Shown: piece after piece, positions 40,507 through 51,786 of the stretch | Position numbering within the stretch: position 1 is the stretch's first letter | Layout of the letters: each line of letters begins with the position of its first letter | Assembly: GCF_014193425.1 (NCBI RefSeq) | Contig: NZ_JACHZG010000001.1 | Location: forward strand, 2,666,001-2,730,000 | Direction: 5' to 3' | Source of the DNA: Microlunatus antarcticus | GTDB lineage: Bacteria > Actinomycetota > Actinomycetes > Propionibacteriales > Propionibacteriaceae | DNA length: 64,000 bases | Program-made: the position numbers and the translations under genes | Notes under the pieces: generated by a model | Told to the model about the DNA's origin: nothing | What the model saw: the letters and a program-made list of their open reading frames with translations, nothing else | Database searches by the model: none

Positions 40507-43500
40507 GCACCGACACGCTTCGCGCCTCCGCGGCCCCGACCGCCGACGGGCGACGCTGGCCCGCCTTCGACGTCTGCGGACCGCTCCCGGAGGGCACGAC
40601 CGTGCTCGAGGCGAGCGCCGGGACGGGCAAGACGTACGCGCTCGCGGCGCTGACCGCGCGGTTCGTGGTCGAGGAGCGGGTCCCGCTCCCCCGGCTCCTG
40701 CTGATCACGTTCGGACGCATGGCGACCACCGAGCTGCGCACCCGCGTCCGCGACCGGCTGGTCGGGCTCGACCGGGCCCTCGCGCCCGACGCACCCGTGG
40801 CGACGGACCCGGTCGACGCGCTGCTGCAGGCGGTCGACCCCGACGAGCGAGCCGTGCGCCGCTCCCTGGTCGTGACCGCGCTGCGTGACTTCGACGAGGC
40901 CACCATCGCGACGACGCACGAGTTCTGCCTGCAGGCGCTCGACGGCCTGGGCGTGCTGGGCGACGCGGAGCCGCACGCGACCGTCGTGGACCAGGTCGAC
41001 GACCTCGTCGACGAGGTGGCCTCCGACACCTACCTGCAGCGCTACGCCGACCGCGGCCGGTCGCCCTGGAAGACGCTCGCCGACGCGCAGGCCGTGGCCC
41101 GCGAGGCGTGCCGCTCCGTGGGGGCGCCGCTCGTGCCGGACCCCGACGACGACCCGAGCGCCGCCCGGGGCGACCCGGGCGAGCGGGTGGCGTACGCCCG
41201 GACCGTCCGGGCCGAGGTGGAGCGGCGCATGCGGGCGACGCAGACGTTCACCTACGACGACCTGCTCGTCCGGCTCCGGACCAGCCTCACCGACCCCCGC
41301 CACGGGGCGGCCGCGGCCGCCCGGCTGCGCGAGCGCTACGAGGTCGTGCTGGTCGACGAGTTCCAGGACACCGACCCGGTGCAGTGGGACATCCTGCGCG
41401 CAGCTTTCGCCGGACGTACCCGGATGGTGCTGATCGGCGACCCCAAGCAGGCGATCTACGGCTTCCGCGGCGCCGACGTGCACTGCTACCTCGACGCACG
41501 CGATGCCCCGGGGACCACGGTGCAGACGCTGCCGACGAACCACCGCAGCGACCCCTCGCTCGTCGCCGCCTTCGAGCACCTGCTCGGCGGGCTGGCCCTG
41601 GGCGAGCGCGACATCGTGGTCGACCCGGTCCGCGCTGCCCATCGGGTCGACCGGCTGAGCGGCGACCCGGGGCTGACGGCTCCCGTCCGGCTGCGGGTGG
41701 CCCCGTACGACGCCGACGCCACGAAGCCCGTGAAGGTCGATCCCGTGCGCTACGTCCGCCGGCGCGTCACCCGCGACCTGGTCGCCGACGTCACCCGGCT
41801 GCTCGCCTCCGGCACCCGGATCGACCTCGGCGACGGCCCCCGGCGGGTCGACGCCCGCGACGTCGCGGTCCTGGTGCGGACCAACCGGGCGGCGGAGGAC
41901 GTCCGCGCCGCGCTCGTCGCCGCGCACGTGCCCGCGGTCGTGCGGGCGGACCGGTCCGTCTTCGTGTCCGAGGCCGCGCAGGACTGGGCGACGCTCCTGC
42001 TCGCGCTCGACACCCCCACCCAGGCCCACGTGCGCGCCGCCACCCTGACGTGCTTCTTCGGCTGGTCGGTCGTCGAGCTGGCCCGGGCGGACGACGACGC
42101 GATGATCGACGTGACGCTGCAGGTCCGCGGCTGGCGGCGGGTCCTCCAGGCGCGGGGTGTTGCCGCGCTCATGGAGTCCGTGACCCGCGACCGCGACGTC
42201 GCGGCACGCCTGCTCGGGCACACCGGCGGCGCCCGGCGGCTCACCGACCTGCGCCACCTGGCCGAGCTGCTGCACGACGCGACGACGCGCGACCGTCTCG
42301 GGCCGGGAGCGCTGCTCGAGTGGTTCACCGACCGGGTGGCCGACGCGCACCGCGACTCCGGCGTGGAGGGCTCCCGCCGCCTCGACGCGGAGGGCCACCA
42401 GGTCACCGTGGTCACGGTCCACCGCAGCAAGGGCCTGCAGTACCCGATCGTCTACCTCCCGGACGCGGGTGACCGCTGGGTGTCGGACGACAAGAAGGGC
42501 GCGACCCTGCTGCTGCACCCGGGCGTCCCCGGCGACGCGAGCCGGGCCGGTCTCGTGCTCGACGTCGGCGGGAGCTGGGCCCCGGGACGACCCGACCGCT
42601 TCGCCCGCCACCAGGCCGAGGACGCGTCGGAGGACCTGCGCCTCTTCTACGTCGCCCTCACCCGGGCCCAGTGCCAGGTCGTCACCTGGTGGACGCCCTC
42701 GTACACCGTGCCGGCCTCGGCGCTGCAGCGGGTGCTTCGCTCCGGGGGCGGGGTGCCCGAGCCGCGCTACGCGCTCGAGCTGGGCGACCCGCGGTCGGGG
42801 CGCGACCTCGGTCCGCACGTGCGGGTCGAGCCGCTCGAGGTCGACCGGGAGCCGGCGGAGCTGTCCGTCGGCGACGGGCAGGACGGGCCGCTGCGCGTCC
42901 GCACCTTCGACCGGGCGCTGGACCTGGCGTGGCGCCGCACCTCGTACTCCTCCCTGACCGCCGCCGCGCACGGGCTGGACCTCTCCGGGCCCGGGGTCGG
43001 CAGCGAGCCCGAGGCCGGCCGCGAGGACGACGAGACGCCCGGCGAGACCGCCGGCACGGAGGTCGACGCCGAGGCGGAGTGGGACGCCGACCGCCCGTCG
43101 AGCGCGACGGCCGGGCCGCCCCCCGCGGCCGCCGGCGAGCCGGACCCCTGGGACGCGGTGTCGCCGATGGCGGGCCTGCCCAGCGGCGCCGACTTCGGCA
43201 CGGCGGTCCATGCCGTGCTCGAGGACCTCGACCCGGGTGCGGGTGACCTGGCCGCGAGCCTGCGCAGCGCGTGCGCTGCCGTCATCGCCCGCACGGGCAG
43301 CGCCGGCATGACCGCCGACCAGCTCGCCGAGGGCCTCCTCCCCGTCTGCGGCACCTCGCTCGGACCGTTGGCGGGCGGGCGGACGCTGACGGACGTCCCG
43401 CGGGCGGACCGGCTGACCGAGCTCGTCTTCGAGCTGCCCCTGGCCGGCGGGGACGACCCCGTCGCCGCCGACGTCCGGCTCGGCGACGTCGCGCCCCTGC

Positions 43501-44006
43501 TGCGCCGCCACGTCCCCGACGGCGACCCGCTGGCCCCGTACGCGGACCGCCTGAGCGCGCCCGTGCTCGCGGAACAGCCCCTGCGCGGCTACCTCACCGG
43601 CAGCATCGACGCGGTGCTCCGCATCCGTGACACCCCCGACGGGCCCGCCCGCCACCTCGTCGTCGACTACAAGACGAACTGGCTCGGCCGCTTCGACGGC
43701 AGCCCGCTGACGCTGCGCGCGTATGCCCCGGCCGCCCTCCCAGAGGCGATGATGGCCGCGCACTACCCGTTGCAGGCGCTGCTCTACGCGGTCGCGCTGC
43801 ACCGGATGCTGCGCTGGCGCCAGCCGGGCTACGACCCGGACGTGCACCTCGGCGGCGTGCTCTACCTCTTCGTGCGCGGCATGGCGGGGCCAGAGACGCC
43901 CGAGGTCGACGGGGTGCCGGCCGGGGTCTTCAGCTGGCGGCCGCCGTCGTCGCTGGTACTGGGCCTGTCCGAGCTGCTGGCCGGGCGTACGGAGGTGGGA
44001 GCGTGA
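40503..44006 (+). CDS. recB: Exodeoxyribonuclease V beta subunit RecB
   Basis: This 1167-residue SF1A helicase-nuclease has Walker A ASAGTGKT (residues 37-44), motif II VVLVDEFQDTDPVQWD, motif III IGDPKQAIYGFRGAD, and motif V/VI VTVVTVHRSKGLQYPIVYLP. The C-terminal RecB nuclease has HAVLEDLD and the catalytic VVDYKTNWLG. It is the 3'-5' motor and nuclease of RecBCD. The ATG at 40503 overlaps the recC stop. Confidence 0.95.
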   Translation: MSTDTLRASAAPTADGRRWPAFDVCGPLPEGTTVLEASAGTGKTYALAALTARFVVEERVPLPRLLLITFGRMATTELRTRVRDRLVGLDRALAPDAPVATDPVDALLQAVDPDERAVRRSLVVTALRDFDEATIATTHEFCLQALDGLGVLGDAEPHATVVDQVDDLVDEVASDTYLQRYADRGRSPWKTLADAQAVAREACRSVGAPLVPDPDDDPSAARGDPGERVAYARTVRAEVERRMRATQTFTYDDLLVRLRTSLTDPRHGAAAAARLRERYEVVLVDEFQDTDPVQWDILRAAFAGRTRMVLIGDPKQAIYGFRGADVHCYLDARDAPGTTVQTLPTNHRSDPSLVAAFEHLLGGLALGERDIVVDPVRAAHRVDRLSGDPGLTAPVRLRVAPYDADATKPVKVDPVRYVRRRVTRDLVADVTRLLASGTRIDLGDGPRRVDARDVAVLVRTNRAAEDVRAALVAAHVPAVVRADRSVFVSEAAQDWATLLLALDTPTQAHVRAATLTCFFGWSVVELARADDDAMIDVTLQVRGWRRVLQARGVAALMESVTRDRDVAARLLGHTGGARRLTDLRHLAELLHDATTRDRLGPGALLEWFTDRVADAHRDSGVEGSRRLDAEGHQVTVVTVHRSKGLQYPIVYLPDAGDRWVSDDKKGATLLLHPGVPGDASRAGLVLDVGGSWAPGRPDRFARHQAEDASEDLRLFYVALTRAQCQVVTWWTPSYTVPASALQRVLRSGGGVPEPRYALELGDPRSGRDLGPHVRVEPLEVDREPAELSVGDGQDGPLRVRTFDRALDLAWRRTSYSSLTAAAHGLDLSGPGVGSEPEAGREDDETPGETAGTEVDAEAEWDADRPSSATAGPPPAAAGEPDPWDAVSPMAGLPSGADFGTAVHAVLEDLDPGAGDLAASLRSACAAVIARTGSAGMTADQLAEGLLPVCGTSLGPLAGGRTLTDVPRADRLTELVFELPLAGGDDPVAADVRLGDVAPLLRRHVPDGDPLAPYADRLSAPVLAEQPLRGYLTGSIDAVLRIRDTPDGPARHLVVDYKTNWLGRFDGSPLTLRAYAPAALPEAMMAAHYPLQALLYAVALHRMLRWRQPGYDPDVHLGGVLYLFVRGMAGPETPEVDGVPAGVFSWRPPSSLVLGLSELLAGRTEVGA

Positions 44007-45862
44007 GCGTCACGACGAACGAGCGGAACGTCCTGACCGCCGTCCGGGTGCGGTCGCCGCTGCTGGAACGGTTCCACCGGGCGGGGGTGCTCGACCTGGC
44101 CGACGTGCACACCGCCGAGGCCCTCGCCCGCATCGGCGGCGAGCGCGACGAGCGGGTGCTGCTCGCGGTCGCCCTGACCGTCCGCGCGCTGCAGAGCGGC
44201 TCGGTCTGCCTCGACCTGACCACCGCGACGGCGATCGACCTGCCGGACGACGACGCCCTGCTGCCCGGCGCCGTCCCCCGGCTCGGTCCCGGCACGGCCG
44301 CCGCCGCGGAGGCGGCGCCCGAGCTGCCCTGGCCCGAGACGACCGGCTGGATCGACGCCGTCCGCGGCAGCCGCCTGGTGGCCGAGCCCGACGACGTCGG
44401 CGCGGCCCGCCCGCTGCGGCTGTCGGGCACGCTGCTCTACCTCGAGCGCTACTGGCAGCAGGAGGAGTCGGTCCGCGAGGCGCTGGAGCAGCGTTCCGCG
44501 GCGGCACCGCCCTCGGTCGACGCGGCGGCCCTGACCGCCGACCTCGACCGTCTGTTCCCGCCCGCGGCCGCGCCCGCCGGGACGGCCGACCACCAGCGCG
44601 AGGCCGCCGAGGCCAGCGCCCGCCGGTGGGTGACCGTGCTCGCCGGAGGTCCCGGGACCGGGAAGACGACGACCGTGGCCCGGCTCCTCGCTCTGCTGCG
44701 GGGCCAGCCGGGGCCTCCGCTCCGGGTCGCGCTCGCCGCGCCGACCGGCAAGGCCGCCGCCCGCCTGCAGGAGGCGGTGACGACCGCGGCCGAGGGGCTG
44801 CCCGCCGAGGACCGTGACCGCGTCGGTGCGCTGGAGGCGTCCACGCTGCACCGCCTGCTGGGCTGGCGGCCCGACTCCAAGAGCCGCTTCCGTCACGACG
44901 CCAGCAACCCGCTCCCGCACGACGTGGTCGTCGTCGACGAGATGTCGATGGTGTCGCTGACGCTGATGGCCCGGCTGCTGGAGGCCGTCCGCCCGGACGC
45001 CCGTCTCGTCCTCGTCGGCGACCCCGACCAGCTGTCGTCGGTCGAGGCCGGCGCGGTGCTCGCCGACATCACCGGACCGGCGCAACGTTCCGTGGTGCGG
45101 CTGACGCACAACTGGCGCTTCAAGGGCGGCATCGCCGAGCTCGCGGACGCGATCCGGACCGGCGACGCGGACCGTGCCGTGGAGCTGCTCACGAGCGGCC
45201 GGGCCGACGTCACGCTCGCCGACCTGGACGCCGGCGCCGGTCTGACCGCGACCGGCGGTGGCCTCGGGGAGCTGGCCCGCACCCTGCGCACCAGCGCGGC
45301 CGCCGCGCTGGCCGCCGCCACCGACGGGGAGATCGGCGCGGCCCTGACCGCGGTCGAGCAGCACCGCCTGCTCTGCGCCCACCGCCGCGGGCCGTACGGG
45401 GTCACGCGGTGGAACGTCGAGGCCGAGCACTGGCTCGCCTCCGCCGTCCCGGGCTACGGCGTGGACGGCGACACCTCGCTCGGCCGTCCGCTGCTCGTCA
45501 CCGCCAACGACCGCGACCTCGACCTGTGGAACGGCGACACCGGCGTGGTCGTGCGGACGCCGGTCGGGATCCGCGCCGCGTTCGCGCGCGCCACCGGCCC
45601 GGCGCTCTTCCCACCCGTCCGGCTCGACGCGGTCCAGACGGTCCACGCGATGACCGTGCACAAGGCACAGGGCAGCCAGTTCGCCGCCGTGACCCTCGTG
45701 CTGCCGCCGCCCGAGTCGCCGCTGCTGACCCGCGAGCTGCTCTACACCGCCGTCACCCGGGCCACGACCCGCGTGCTGCTGCTCGGCGGCGAGGACGCCG
45801 TCCGCGCCGCGGTCGACCGCCCCGCCAACCGGGCCAGCGGCCTGCGGCAGCGGATGGCGTGA
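44003..45862 (+). CDS. recD: Exodeoxyribonuclease V alpha subunit RecD
   Basis: This 619-residue SF1B helicase has Walker A AGGPGTGKTTTVARLL near residue 214, motif II VVVVDEMSMVSLTLM, VGDPDQLSSVEAGAVL, and a late motif TVHKAQGSQFAAVTLVLPPP. It is the 5'-3' motor of RecBCD. The GTG at 44003 overlaps the recB stop by 4 bp. It ends 27 bp from the convergent permease gene. Confidence 0.95.
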   Translation: MSVTTNERNVLTAVRVRSPLLERFHRAGVLDLADVHTAEALARIGGERDERVLLAVALTVRALQSGSVCLDLTTATAIDLPDDDALLPGAVPRLGPGTAAAAEAAPELPWPETTGWIDAVRGSRLVAEPDDVGAARPLRLSGTLLYLERYWQQEESVREALEQRSAAAPPSVDAAALTADLDRLFPPAAAPAGTADHQREAAEASARRWVTVLAGGPGTGKTTTVARLLALLRGQPGPPLRVALAAPTGKAAARLQEAVTTAAEGLPAEDRDRVGALEASTLHRLLGWRPDSKSRFRHDASNPLPHDVVVVDEMSMVSLTLMARLLEAVRPDARLVLVGDPDQLSSVEAGAVLADITGPAQRSVVRLTHNWRFKGGIAELADAIRTGDADRAVELLTSGRADVTLADLDAGAGLTATGGGLGELARTLRTSAAAALAAATDGEIGAALTAVEQHRLLCAHRRGPYGVTRWNVEAEHWLASAVPGYGVDGDTSLGRPLLVTANDRDLDLWNGDTGVVVRTPVGIRAAFARATGPALFPPVRLDAVQTVHAMTVHKAQGSQFAAVTLVLPPPESPLLTRELLYTAVTRATTRVLLLGGEDAVRAAVDRPANRASGLRQRMA

Positions 45863-45889
45863 GGTGCCCGCGCTCCGACGACCGCCCGG

Positions 45890-47341
45890 CTACGCCTTCG
45901 GCGGGGTGACGTCGGTCGCCGCGGAACGCACCGCGTCGAAGGCCGCGTAGCCCTCGTCCTCGGTCCCGTGGCGCCGCTGCATCGCGCGGCTGTTGAAGAC
46001 CAGGTTGAGCAGGATCGCGGTGATCGCGCCAGCGGAGATGCCGGAGTTCACCACGATCTGCAGGCCCTCCGGCAGCTGGCCGAAGACGTGCAGCGCCTCG
46101 CCCTGGCCGCTGGTGACCGCCACGGTCGGCAGCAGCCCCACGGCCAGCGAGATCGCGATGACCAGGATGTTGGCGTTGTTGAGCTGGACCTTGCCGAGGG
46201 TGCGGACGCCGCTCGCCGCGACCATGCCGAACAGGGCGATGCCCGCCCCGCCCAGCACGGCCTGCGGGATGCCCTCGACCACGCCGCCCAGCTTGGGGAT
46301 GAGCCCGAGGACGATCAGCACCCCGCCCGCGAAGGTGGCGACGTAGCGGGAGCGCACGCCGCTCAGCGACACCAGCCCGACGTTCTGCGCGAACGCGGTG
46401 TAGGGGAACGTGTTGAAGACCCCGCCGATCATCGTCGACAGCCCGTCGGCCCGGATGCCGTCGGCGAGCTGGCGGCGCGACAGCGGCTTGTCGACGATCT
46501 CGCCGATGGCCAGCATGTCGCCGGTCGTCTCGGTCATGATCACGAGGGCCACGATGATCATGGAGAAGTACGCGGCGAGGAGCCCGACGCTGAAGTCCGG
46601 CAGCCCGAAGTGGAACGGCGCCGGGAAGCCGAACCAGCTCTCCTGAGCCGCACCGCTGAAGTCGGCGAAGCCGAAGGGGATGGCGACCAGCGTGCCGATC
46701 ACCAGCCCGAGCAGGATCGACAGCCGCTGCAGCACCGGCGGGGCGAAGCGCTCCACGGCCAGGATGACGACCAGGGTGAAGAACGCGAGCCCGACGTTCC
46801 CGGGTGACCCGTACGAGGGGCTGGCCGATCCCCCGCCCACCCAACCGGCCGCGACGGCGGTGAGCGACACCCCGATGATCAGGATGATCGTGCCGGTGAC
46901 CAGCGGTGGGAAGAACCGGAGCAGCTGGGAGAAGACCGACGCGACCAGGATCATGAAGAGCCCGGAGATGATCACCGACGCGTAGATCGCGGTCACGCCG
47001 TACTGGCTGCCGATGGCGATCATCGGTCCGACGGCGGCGAACGTGCAGCCCTGCATCATCGGCAGCCGCACGCCGAAGCGCCAGAAGCCGACCGACTGGA
47101 TGATGCTCGCGATGCCGGCGACGAAGAGGTCGGCGCTGATCAGGAAGGGCAGGTCGCCCGGCGACAGCTTGCCGGCCGAGATCATGGCACCGCCGACCAC
47201 GAGCGGCACGGCGACGGCGCCGGCGTACATGGCGAGGACGTGCTGCAGGCCGAGCGGAGCCAGCCGCGAGAGCGGCGGGACCCGGTCGACGGGGTGGACG
47301 TCGTTCGACGGCTCGTCTGTCCGGGTGGCGGTGGCGGTCAC
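45890..47341 (-). CDS. NCS2 family nucleobase:cation symporter (xanthine/uracil permease)
   Basis: This 483-residue protein has about 14 membrane segments. The NCS2 signature is in TM8: [16 protein letters not shown]. Other landmarks are [16 protein letters not shown] near the N-terminus and [15 protein letters not shown]. Features fit xanthine/urate-type members more than uracil-type, but substrate choice is uncertain. The GTG at 47341 lies 7 nt after a TAATTT -10 box. Confidence 0.9.
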   Translation of the reverse strand: MTATATRTDEPSNDVHPVDRVPPLSRLAPLGLQHVLAMYAGAVAVPLVVGGAMISAGKLSPGDLPFLISADLFVAGIASIIQSVGFWRFGVRLPMMQGCTFAAVGPMIAIGSQYGVTAIYASVIISGLFMILVASVFSQLLRFFPPLVTGTIILIIGVSLTAVAAGWVGGGSASPSYGSPGNVGLAFFTLVVILAVERFAPPVLQRLSILLGLVIGTLVAIPFGFADFSGAAQESWFGFPAPFHFGLPDFSVGLLAAYFSMIIVALVIMTETTGDMLAIGEIVDKPLSRRQLADGIRADGLSTMIGGVFNTFPYTAFAQNVGLVSLSGVRSRYVATFAGGVLIVLGLIPKLGGVVEGIPQAVLGGAGIALFGMVAASGVRTLGKVQLNNANILVIAISLAVGLLPTVAVTSGQGEALHVFGQLPEGLQIVVNSGISAGAITAILLNLVFNSRAMQRRHGTEDEGYAAFDAVRSAATDVTPPKA

Positions 47342-47347
47342 GGCAGA

Positions 47348-47353
47348 AAATTA
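47348..47353 (-). promoter_or_regulatory. -10 box of leaderless permease promoter
   Basis: TAATTT (minus strand) ends 7 nt before the GTG at 47341 within a locally AT-rich patch. No purine riboswitch-like structure was recognised upstream. Confidence 0.5.
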
Positions 47354-47414
47354 CGAGTGCCGTGTTGCGGCCCGCGCAGCCCCAGGTTGCGAGTCCGTTA
47401 AACGCCGCCTGCGT

Positions 47415-47470
47415 TCACCAGACCGTGCTCACCAGACCGTGCTCACCAGACCGTGCTCACCAGACCGTGG
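47415..47470. repeat. Four tandem copies of a 14-bp unit at the 3' end of nudC
   Basis: The unit TCACCAGACCGTGC is repeated exactly at 47415-47428, 47429-47442 and 47443-47456; the fourth, 47457-47470, differs only in its last base. The fourth copy contains the nudC stop and encodes its last residues (TVW). The others lie in the intergenic gap before the permease. Confidence 0.9.
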
Positions 47471-48359
47471 GCTCGGAGCGCCAGGTGGCGATGAGCCGGT
47501 GGGCGATGGAGCTCGGCCCGGGCAGCCCGATGGTGCCGGCCTCGAGCTGGGCGGTGAGCTCGTCGCGGGTGAACCAGCCGGCCCAGGCGATCTCGTCGGC
47601 GTCGACGCACACCGCGGTCGACGACGCGCGGGCGAAGAAGCCGGTCATCAGCGAGCGCGGGAACGACCAGGGCTGGCTGCCGAAGTAGCGGATCCGGTCG
47701 AGCGTGACGTCGACCTCCTCGGCGATCTCGCGGTGGATCGTCTGCTCCAGCGACTCCCCCGCCTCGACGAAGCCGGCCAGGACCGAGACCCGGTGCCCCC
47801 AGGACGCCTGGCGTCCGAGCAGGATCCGGTCGTCGACGTCGACGACGGCCACGATGACGGCCGGGTCGGTCCGCGGGAAGTGCTGCTCGTCGCACGCCGC
47901 GCAGTGGCGGGCGTAGCCGCCGTCCACGACGCGCGTCTCCCCACCGCAGCGCGGGCACAGCGGTTCCATCTGGTGCCAGCGGATCAGCGCGGTGGCCGCG
48001 GCGGCAACGTCACGCTCGACGTCGGACAGCGAGCCGCCGACCTCGCGCAGGCTACGGACCTCGCCGTCGACGACGGCCTGCACCGCGAACACCGGCGCCC
48101 CCTCGACGAGGCCGAGGAGGAGGTGCCGCTGGGGGTCGTGGTCCACGAACGGCTTGACCAGCCGCAGCGAGCCGTCGGCCAGGACGGTGAAGCTGGCCTC
48201 GGCGTCGAGCTTGAGCAGCCGGGCGTCCGGAGAGCGCCAGAGCTGGGCGACCCACTCCGCGGAACGCCGGTGGTGACCGACCCGGTCGAGCGAGCTGGCG
48301 ACGGACCACGCCACCCCGCTGAGCTCGTCGGACCAAGCGGGTGGGGCCTCGGGGATCAC
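47457..48359 (-). CDS. nudC: NAD(+) diphosphatase NudC
   Basis: This 300-residue Nudix hydrolase has a zinc ribbon (CPRCGGET and [12 protein letters not shown]), the Nudix box [20 protein letters not shown], and the NudC-specific [11 protein letters not shown] motif. It hydrolyses NAD(H) and removes NAD caps from RNA. The GTG at 48359 lies 10 bp after the adnB stop, and a TAATCT box (48372-48367) gives it a possible own leaderless start. The gene lies beside uvrD2/adnAB in mycobacteria too. Confidence 0.93.
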   Translation of the reverse strand: MIPEAPPAWSDELSGVAWSVASSLDRVGHHRRSAEWVAQLWRSPDARLLKLDAEASFTVLADGSLRLVKPFVDHDPQRHLLLGLVEGAPVFAVQAVVDGEVRSLREVGGSLSDVERDVAAAATALIRWHQMEPLCPRCGGETRVVDGGYARHCAACDEQHFPRTDPAVIVAVVDVDDRILLGRQASWGHRVSVLAGFVEAGESLEQTIHREIAEEVDVTLDRIRYFGSQPWSFPRSLMTGFFARASSTAVCVDADEIAWAGWFTRDELTAQLEAGTIGLPGPSSIAHRLIATWRSEPTVW

Positions 48360-48369
48360 CGGTCCGAGA

Positions 48370-51300
48370 TTACTGGGTCCGCGCTGCCGGGTCTGGTGCG
48401 TCCGCCCGGTCCGGCTCGAGCAGCCGCTCGAGCTCGGTCCGGCCCGCCAGCCGCCGCGGGACGACGACGGTGTCGTCGCGCACGTGCACGAAGACCGCGG
48501 CGACCTCGTCCACCCCGACCCCGGTGGCCTCGGCCCAGGCCAGGCGGTAGATCGCCAGCTGGAGCGGGTCCCCGCTGTCGGCGCGTCCCGTCTTCCAGTC
48601 CACGACCAGGAACTTCGTCCCCGGCGGCACCTCGACCGGGAAGCCCGCGCCCTCGTCGGCCGCGTACACCGCGTCGATCCGTCCGCGCACCAGCCGGCCG
48701 GCGAGCGCGAGCGAGACGGGCGCCTCGACCGCGTACGGGACCCGCGAGGCGAAGCGCCCCCGCGTGAAGGCGTCGCAGACCGCGCGCAGATCGGCCTCGT
48801 CGGGGCCGTCCGCGTCCGCGCGGTCGGCGAGGTCGTCGGGGTCGACGAGCGCCTGCTGGCCGAGCCCGCCGTGCGTCAGCCGCTCCCCGAACCACTGCTC
48901 CACGAACGTGTGGAAGCGGGTGCCCGACCGCGCCGACCGCGACGGGGCCGTCGGCATGGGGCGGGCGAGCGACGCGGCGAACGCGTCCGGGTCGGCCCGC
49001 AGCCGGAGCAGCGCGGTCGCGGCCAGGCTCGCGGGCAGCTCGACCGTCCGGTCCCCGGAACGTGACTCCCGGGCCTCGCGCAGCAGCCGGTCGAGGTCGG
49101 CGTCCCAGGCCGCGACCTCGCCCTCCAGGTCGAGCATGAGCGGGGCCGAGCCCGTCTCCGCGTACGCGCCCGTCTCGGCGAACCGCGCCCGTGCCGCCTC
49201 GACCGACGCCGCCGCCTCCTGGCGTCGCGCCAGGGCGTCGGGGTCGAGCGGCTGCGGCCACGGCGTCGGGGCGGCGTCGGTGACCAGCGGGTTGTCCTTG
49301 CCCGGCGCCTCGGCCGTGGCCAGCACCCGGTCCTGCCGCTCGGCCTCGGCGGCGATCGCGCGCAGGTACGACGACGCGACACGGGGGCGGACCAGGTCGG
49401 GACGCCACCAGTGGCCGCTGCCGACCAGCACCGCGCGCGCGCGGGTGACGGCGACGTACGCGAGCCGGTCCTCCGAGAGCAGCTGCTGCGCCTTGAGGGC
49501 GGCCTTGTAGTCGGTGATGGCCGCGTTGCTCGTGTCCATCAGCTGCGGGATCGAGCCCGCGTCGCCGCGCAGGTCGGCCGGCAGGGCGGCGGCCGCGCTG
49601 ACCCAGTTGTCGCTGACCCGCTCGCTCGGGAACACGCCCTCGACCAGCCCGGGCAGGAAGACCATCTCCCACTCCAGGCCCTTGGCCTTGTGGATGGTGA
49701 GCAGCTTGACCGCCTCGCGGTCCGACGGGACGGCCTGCTCCAGGCCGGTGCCCGAGTCGAGCTCGGCCTGCAGCCAGGCCAGGAGCCCGGACAGCGACGC
49801 GTCCCCGTCGACGTCGACGTAGTCGGCGACAGCGTCCAGGAACGCGCCGAGCTGGTCGCGGCGGTTGGTCCGCTCCAGCTCGGGGGTGGCGACGAGCTCG
49901 ACGTCGAGGCCGAGGGTCGTCACGACCCGCCGGGTGAGGTCGAGCACCGGCTCGTCAGGGTGGCGGCGCAGGTTGGCCAGCTCGCTCGCGACGCGGGTGA
50001 AGCGGCGCCGGGCGGGGAGCGAGTACGGCGCGTCGCCCGGGTCCTCGAGGGCGTCGAGCAGGCTCACGACCTCGGTCGGGTCGAGGTCGGCGACCGCGTC
50101 GACGAGGGCCGACCGCACCTGGGCGGGGTCGGGGACCTGACTGCCGACCGCCCGGTCGGAGGTCGCCCCGGGGTGGTCGTCACGACCGAGGGCGGCCCGC
50201 GCCAGCTCGCGGGCCCGACGCCCCAGCAGGGCGAGGTCGCGGGGCCCGAGCCGCCAGCGCGACCCCGTCAGGAGCCGGACGAGGTCGGGGTTGGCCGTCA
50301 CGTCGTCGACGAGCCGGAGCGTGGCGGTGACGTCCATGACCTCGGGCAGGCCGAGCAGCCCGCCGAGCCCGACGATCTCGACGGGGACCTCGCGCGACGT
50401 CAGCTCGGCGTAGAGCGGGCCGATGTCGGCGTTGCGGCGCGTCAGGACCGCGATGTCGGCCCAGTGCTCGACGGTTCCCCGCCGGCGGGCCTCGACGATC
50501 CGGTCGGCCACCCAGGTGACCTCCTCGGGCCACGAGGTGAACGTGGCCGACGCGACCTCGGCGGGCGCCGTCCCGGGCGGGGCCTGGAGCAGCCCGAGGC
50601 CGCTGGCGACGTCGTCCGACTCCTGCGCCGACACCCCGGCCGTCGCCTGACCGGCCCGCAGGGGGCGGCTGAGCACGTTGGCGACGTCGAGGATGGTCGG
50701 TCCGCTGCGGCGGTTGACCGTCAGCGCGTAGCGCTCCGCCGGGTGGCCGTCGGTCCGGCGGAACGTGTCCGCGAACGTCGTGATGTTGCTGGCCGCCGCC
50801 CCCCGCCAGCCGTAGATCGCCTGGAACGGGTCGCCCACGGCGGTGACCGCGTGCCCGAGCCCGTCCTCGGGGGCGAAGCCCGAGAACAGCCCGCGCAGCA
50901 TCCCCGCCTGGGCGGCGGACGTGTCCTGGTACTCGTCGAGGAGCACGACCCGGAACGCCGACCGCAGGTCGGTGCCGACCTGCGGCACCTCGGTGGCCAG
51001 CCGGGCGGCGATGGCCATCTGGTCGGCGAACTCGACGACGCCGAGCCGGGTCTTCAGCGCCTGGTAGTCGCGCACGAGGCTGGCCAGCTCGAGCCGCTCC
51101 TGCACGGCGATCCGGGCCTTCTTGACGTCGACGTAGACGTTGCCGCGGTTGTTGAGCGGCGCCGAGTCCCACCCGATCAGCAGGTCGCGGGCGTGCGCGT
51201 CGAGGGCGTCGACGCTCACCAGGTGCGAGGTGAGGTCGGCGTCGAGCTTGAGGACCCGCTCGGTCACGCTCGCCGGGCGCAGCCGCGACAGGAACTCGAA

Positions 51301-51786
51301 CGGGCCGGCCGCCGCGGCCACCACGCGGGCCGCGAGGCGGAACCGGGTGGCTCCGCTGACCATCGTCGGGTCGGCCTCGTAGCCCAGCCGCAGCCCGTGC
51401 TCCGACACCAGCCGGGCGGCGAAGGCGTCGTACGTCATGACCACCTGCTCGCCCGACTCGTCGACGGACCGGTCGTCCACGACCCCGGCGGCGACCAGAG
51501 CGGTCCGCACGCGGGTGGAGAGCTCGGCGGCGGCCTTGCGGGTGAAGGTGAGGCCGAGCACCTCCTCCGGGCGCACCCGGCCGGTGCCGACCAGCCACAC
51601 CACGCGGGCCGCCATCACGGTCGTCTTGCCCGACCCGGCACCGGCGATGATGACGCCCGGCTCGAGCGGTGCGGTGATGGCCGCGAGCTGCTGGGCGGAG
51701 AACGGCAGGCCCAGCGCCTCGACCAGGTCGGCCGGCGTCCGCAGCCGGGGCGTGCCCGGCACCGGGGTGAGCGCACGGACGCTCAT
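48370..51786 (-). CDS. adnB: AdnB subunit of the AdnAB helicase-nuclease
   Basis: This 1138-residue UvrD-like motor plus RecB-type nuclease has Walker A GAGSGKT (49-55), motif [33 protein letters not shown], and [16 protein letters not shown]. The C-terminal nuclease contains [12 protein letters not shown]. By gene order and length it matches mycobacterial Rv3201c, the lead motor of the AdnAB resection machine. The ATG at 51786 overlaps the adnA stop by 4 bp. Confidence 0.92.
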   Translation of the reverse strand: MSVRALTPVPGTPRLRTPADLVEALGLPFSAQQLAAITAPLEPGVIIAGAGSGKTTVMAARVVWLVGTGRVRPEEVLGLTFTRKAAAELSTRVRTALVAAGVVDDRSVDESGEQVVMTYDAFAARLVSEHGLRLGYEADPTMVSGATRFRLAARVVAAAAGPFEFLSRLRPASVTERVLKLDADLTSHLVSVDALDAHARDLLIGWDSAPLNNRGNVYVDVKKARIAVQERLELASLVRDYQALKTRLGVVEFADQMAIAARLATEVPQVGTDLRSAFRVVLLDEYQDTSAAQAGMLRGLFSGFAPEDGLGHAVTAVGDPFQAIYGWRGAAASNITTFADTFRRTDGHPAERYALTVNRRSGPTILDVANVLSRPLRAGQATAGVSAQESDDVASGLGLLQAPPGTAPAEVASATFTSWPEEVTWVADRIVEARRRGTVEHWADIAVLTRRNADIGPLYAELTSREVPVEIVGLGGLLGLPEVMDVTATLRLVDDVTANPDLVRLLTGSRWRLGPRDLALLGRRARELARAALGRDDHPGATSDRAVGSQVPDPAQVRSALVDAVADLDPTEVVSLLDALEDPGDAPYSLPARRRFTRVASELANLRRHPDEPVLDLTRRVVTTLGLDVELVATPELERTNRRDQLGAFLDAVADYVDVDGDASLSGLLAWLQAELDSGTGLEQAVPSDREAVKLLTIHKAKGLEWEMVFLPGLVEGVFPSERVSDNWVSAAAALPADLRGDAGSIPQLMDTSNAAITDYKAALKAQQLLSEDRLAYVAVTRARAVLVGSGHWWRPDLVRPRVASSYLRAIAAEAERQDRVLATAEAPGKDNPLVTDAAPTPWPQPLDPDALARRQEAAASVEAARARFAETGAYAETGSAPLMLDLEGEVAAWDADLDRLLREARESRSGDRTVELPASLAATALLRLRADPDAFAASLARPMPTAPSRSARSGTRFHTFVEQWFGERLTHGGLGQQALVDPDDLADRADADGPDEADLRAVCDAFTRGRFASRVPYAVEAPVSLALAGRLVRGRIDAVYAADEGAGFPVEVPPGTKFLVVDWKTGRADSGDPLQLAIYRLAWAEATGVGVDEVAAVFVHVRDDTVVVPRRLAGRTELERLLEPDRADAPDPAARTQ

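Noticed and set aside
39639-43847. 1402-codon open frame on the minus strand opposite recC/recB
   Set aside because: It lies entirely antisense to clear recC and recB, is very rich in Arg, Gly, Val and His, and shows no domain. High G+C keeps such shadow frames open; the same applies to 18340-21087 (+), 22234-25488 (-), 51915-55493 (+) and 60876-62648 (-) beyond their real genes.
47415-47470. CRISPR array
   Set aside because: The repeats are 14 bp and directly abutting with no spacers, and no cas gene is present.
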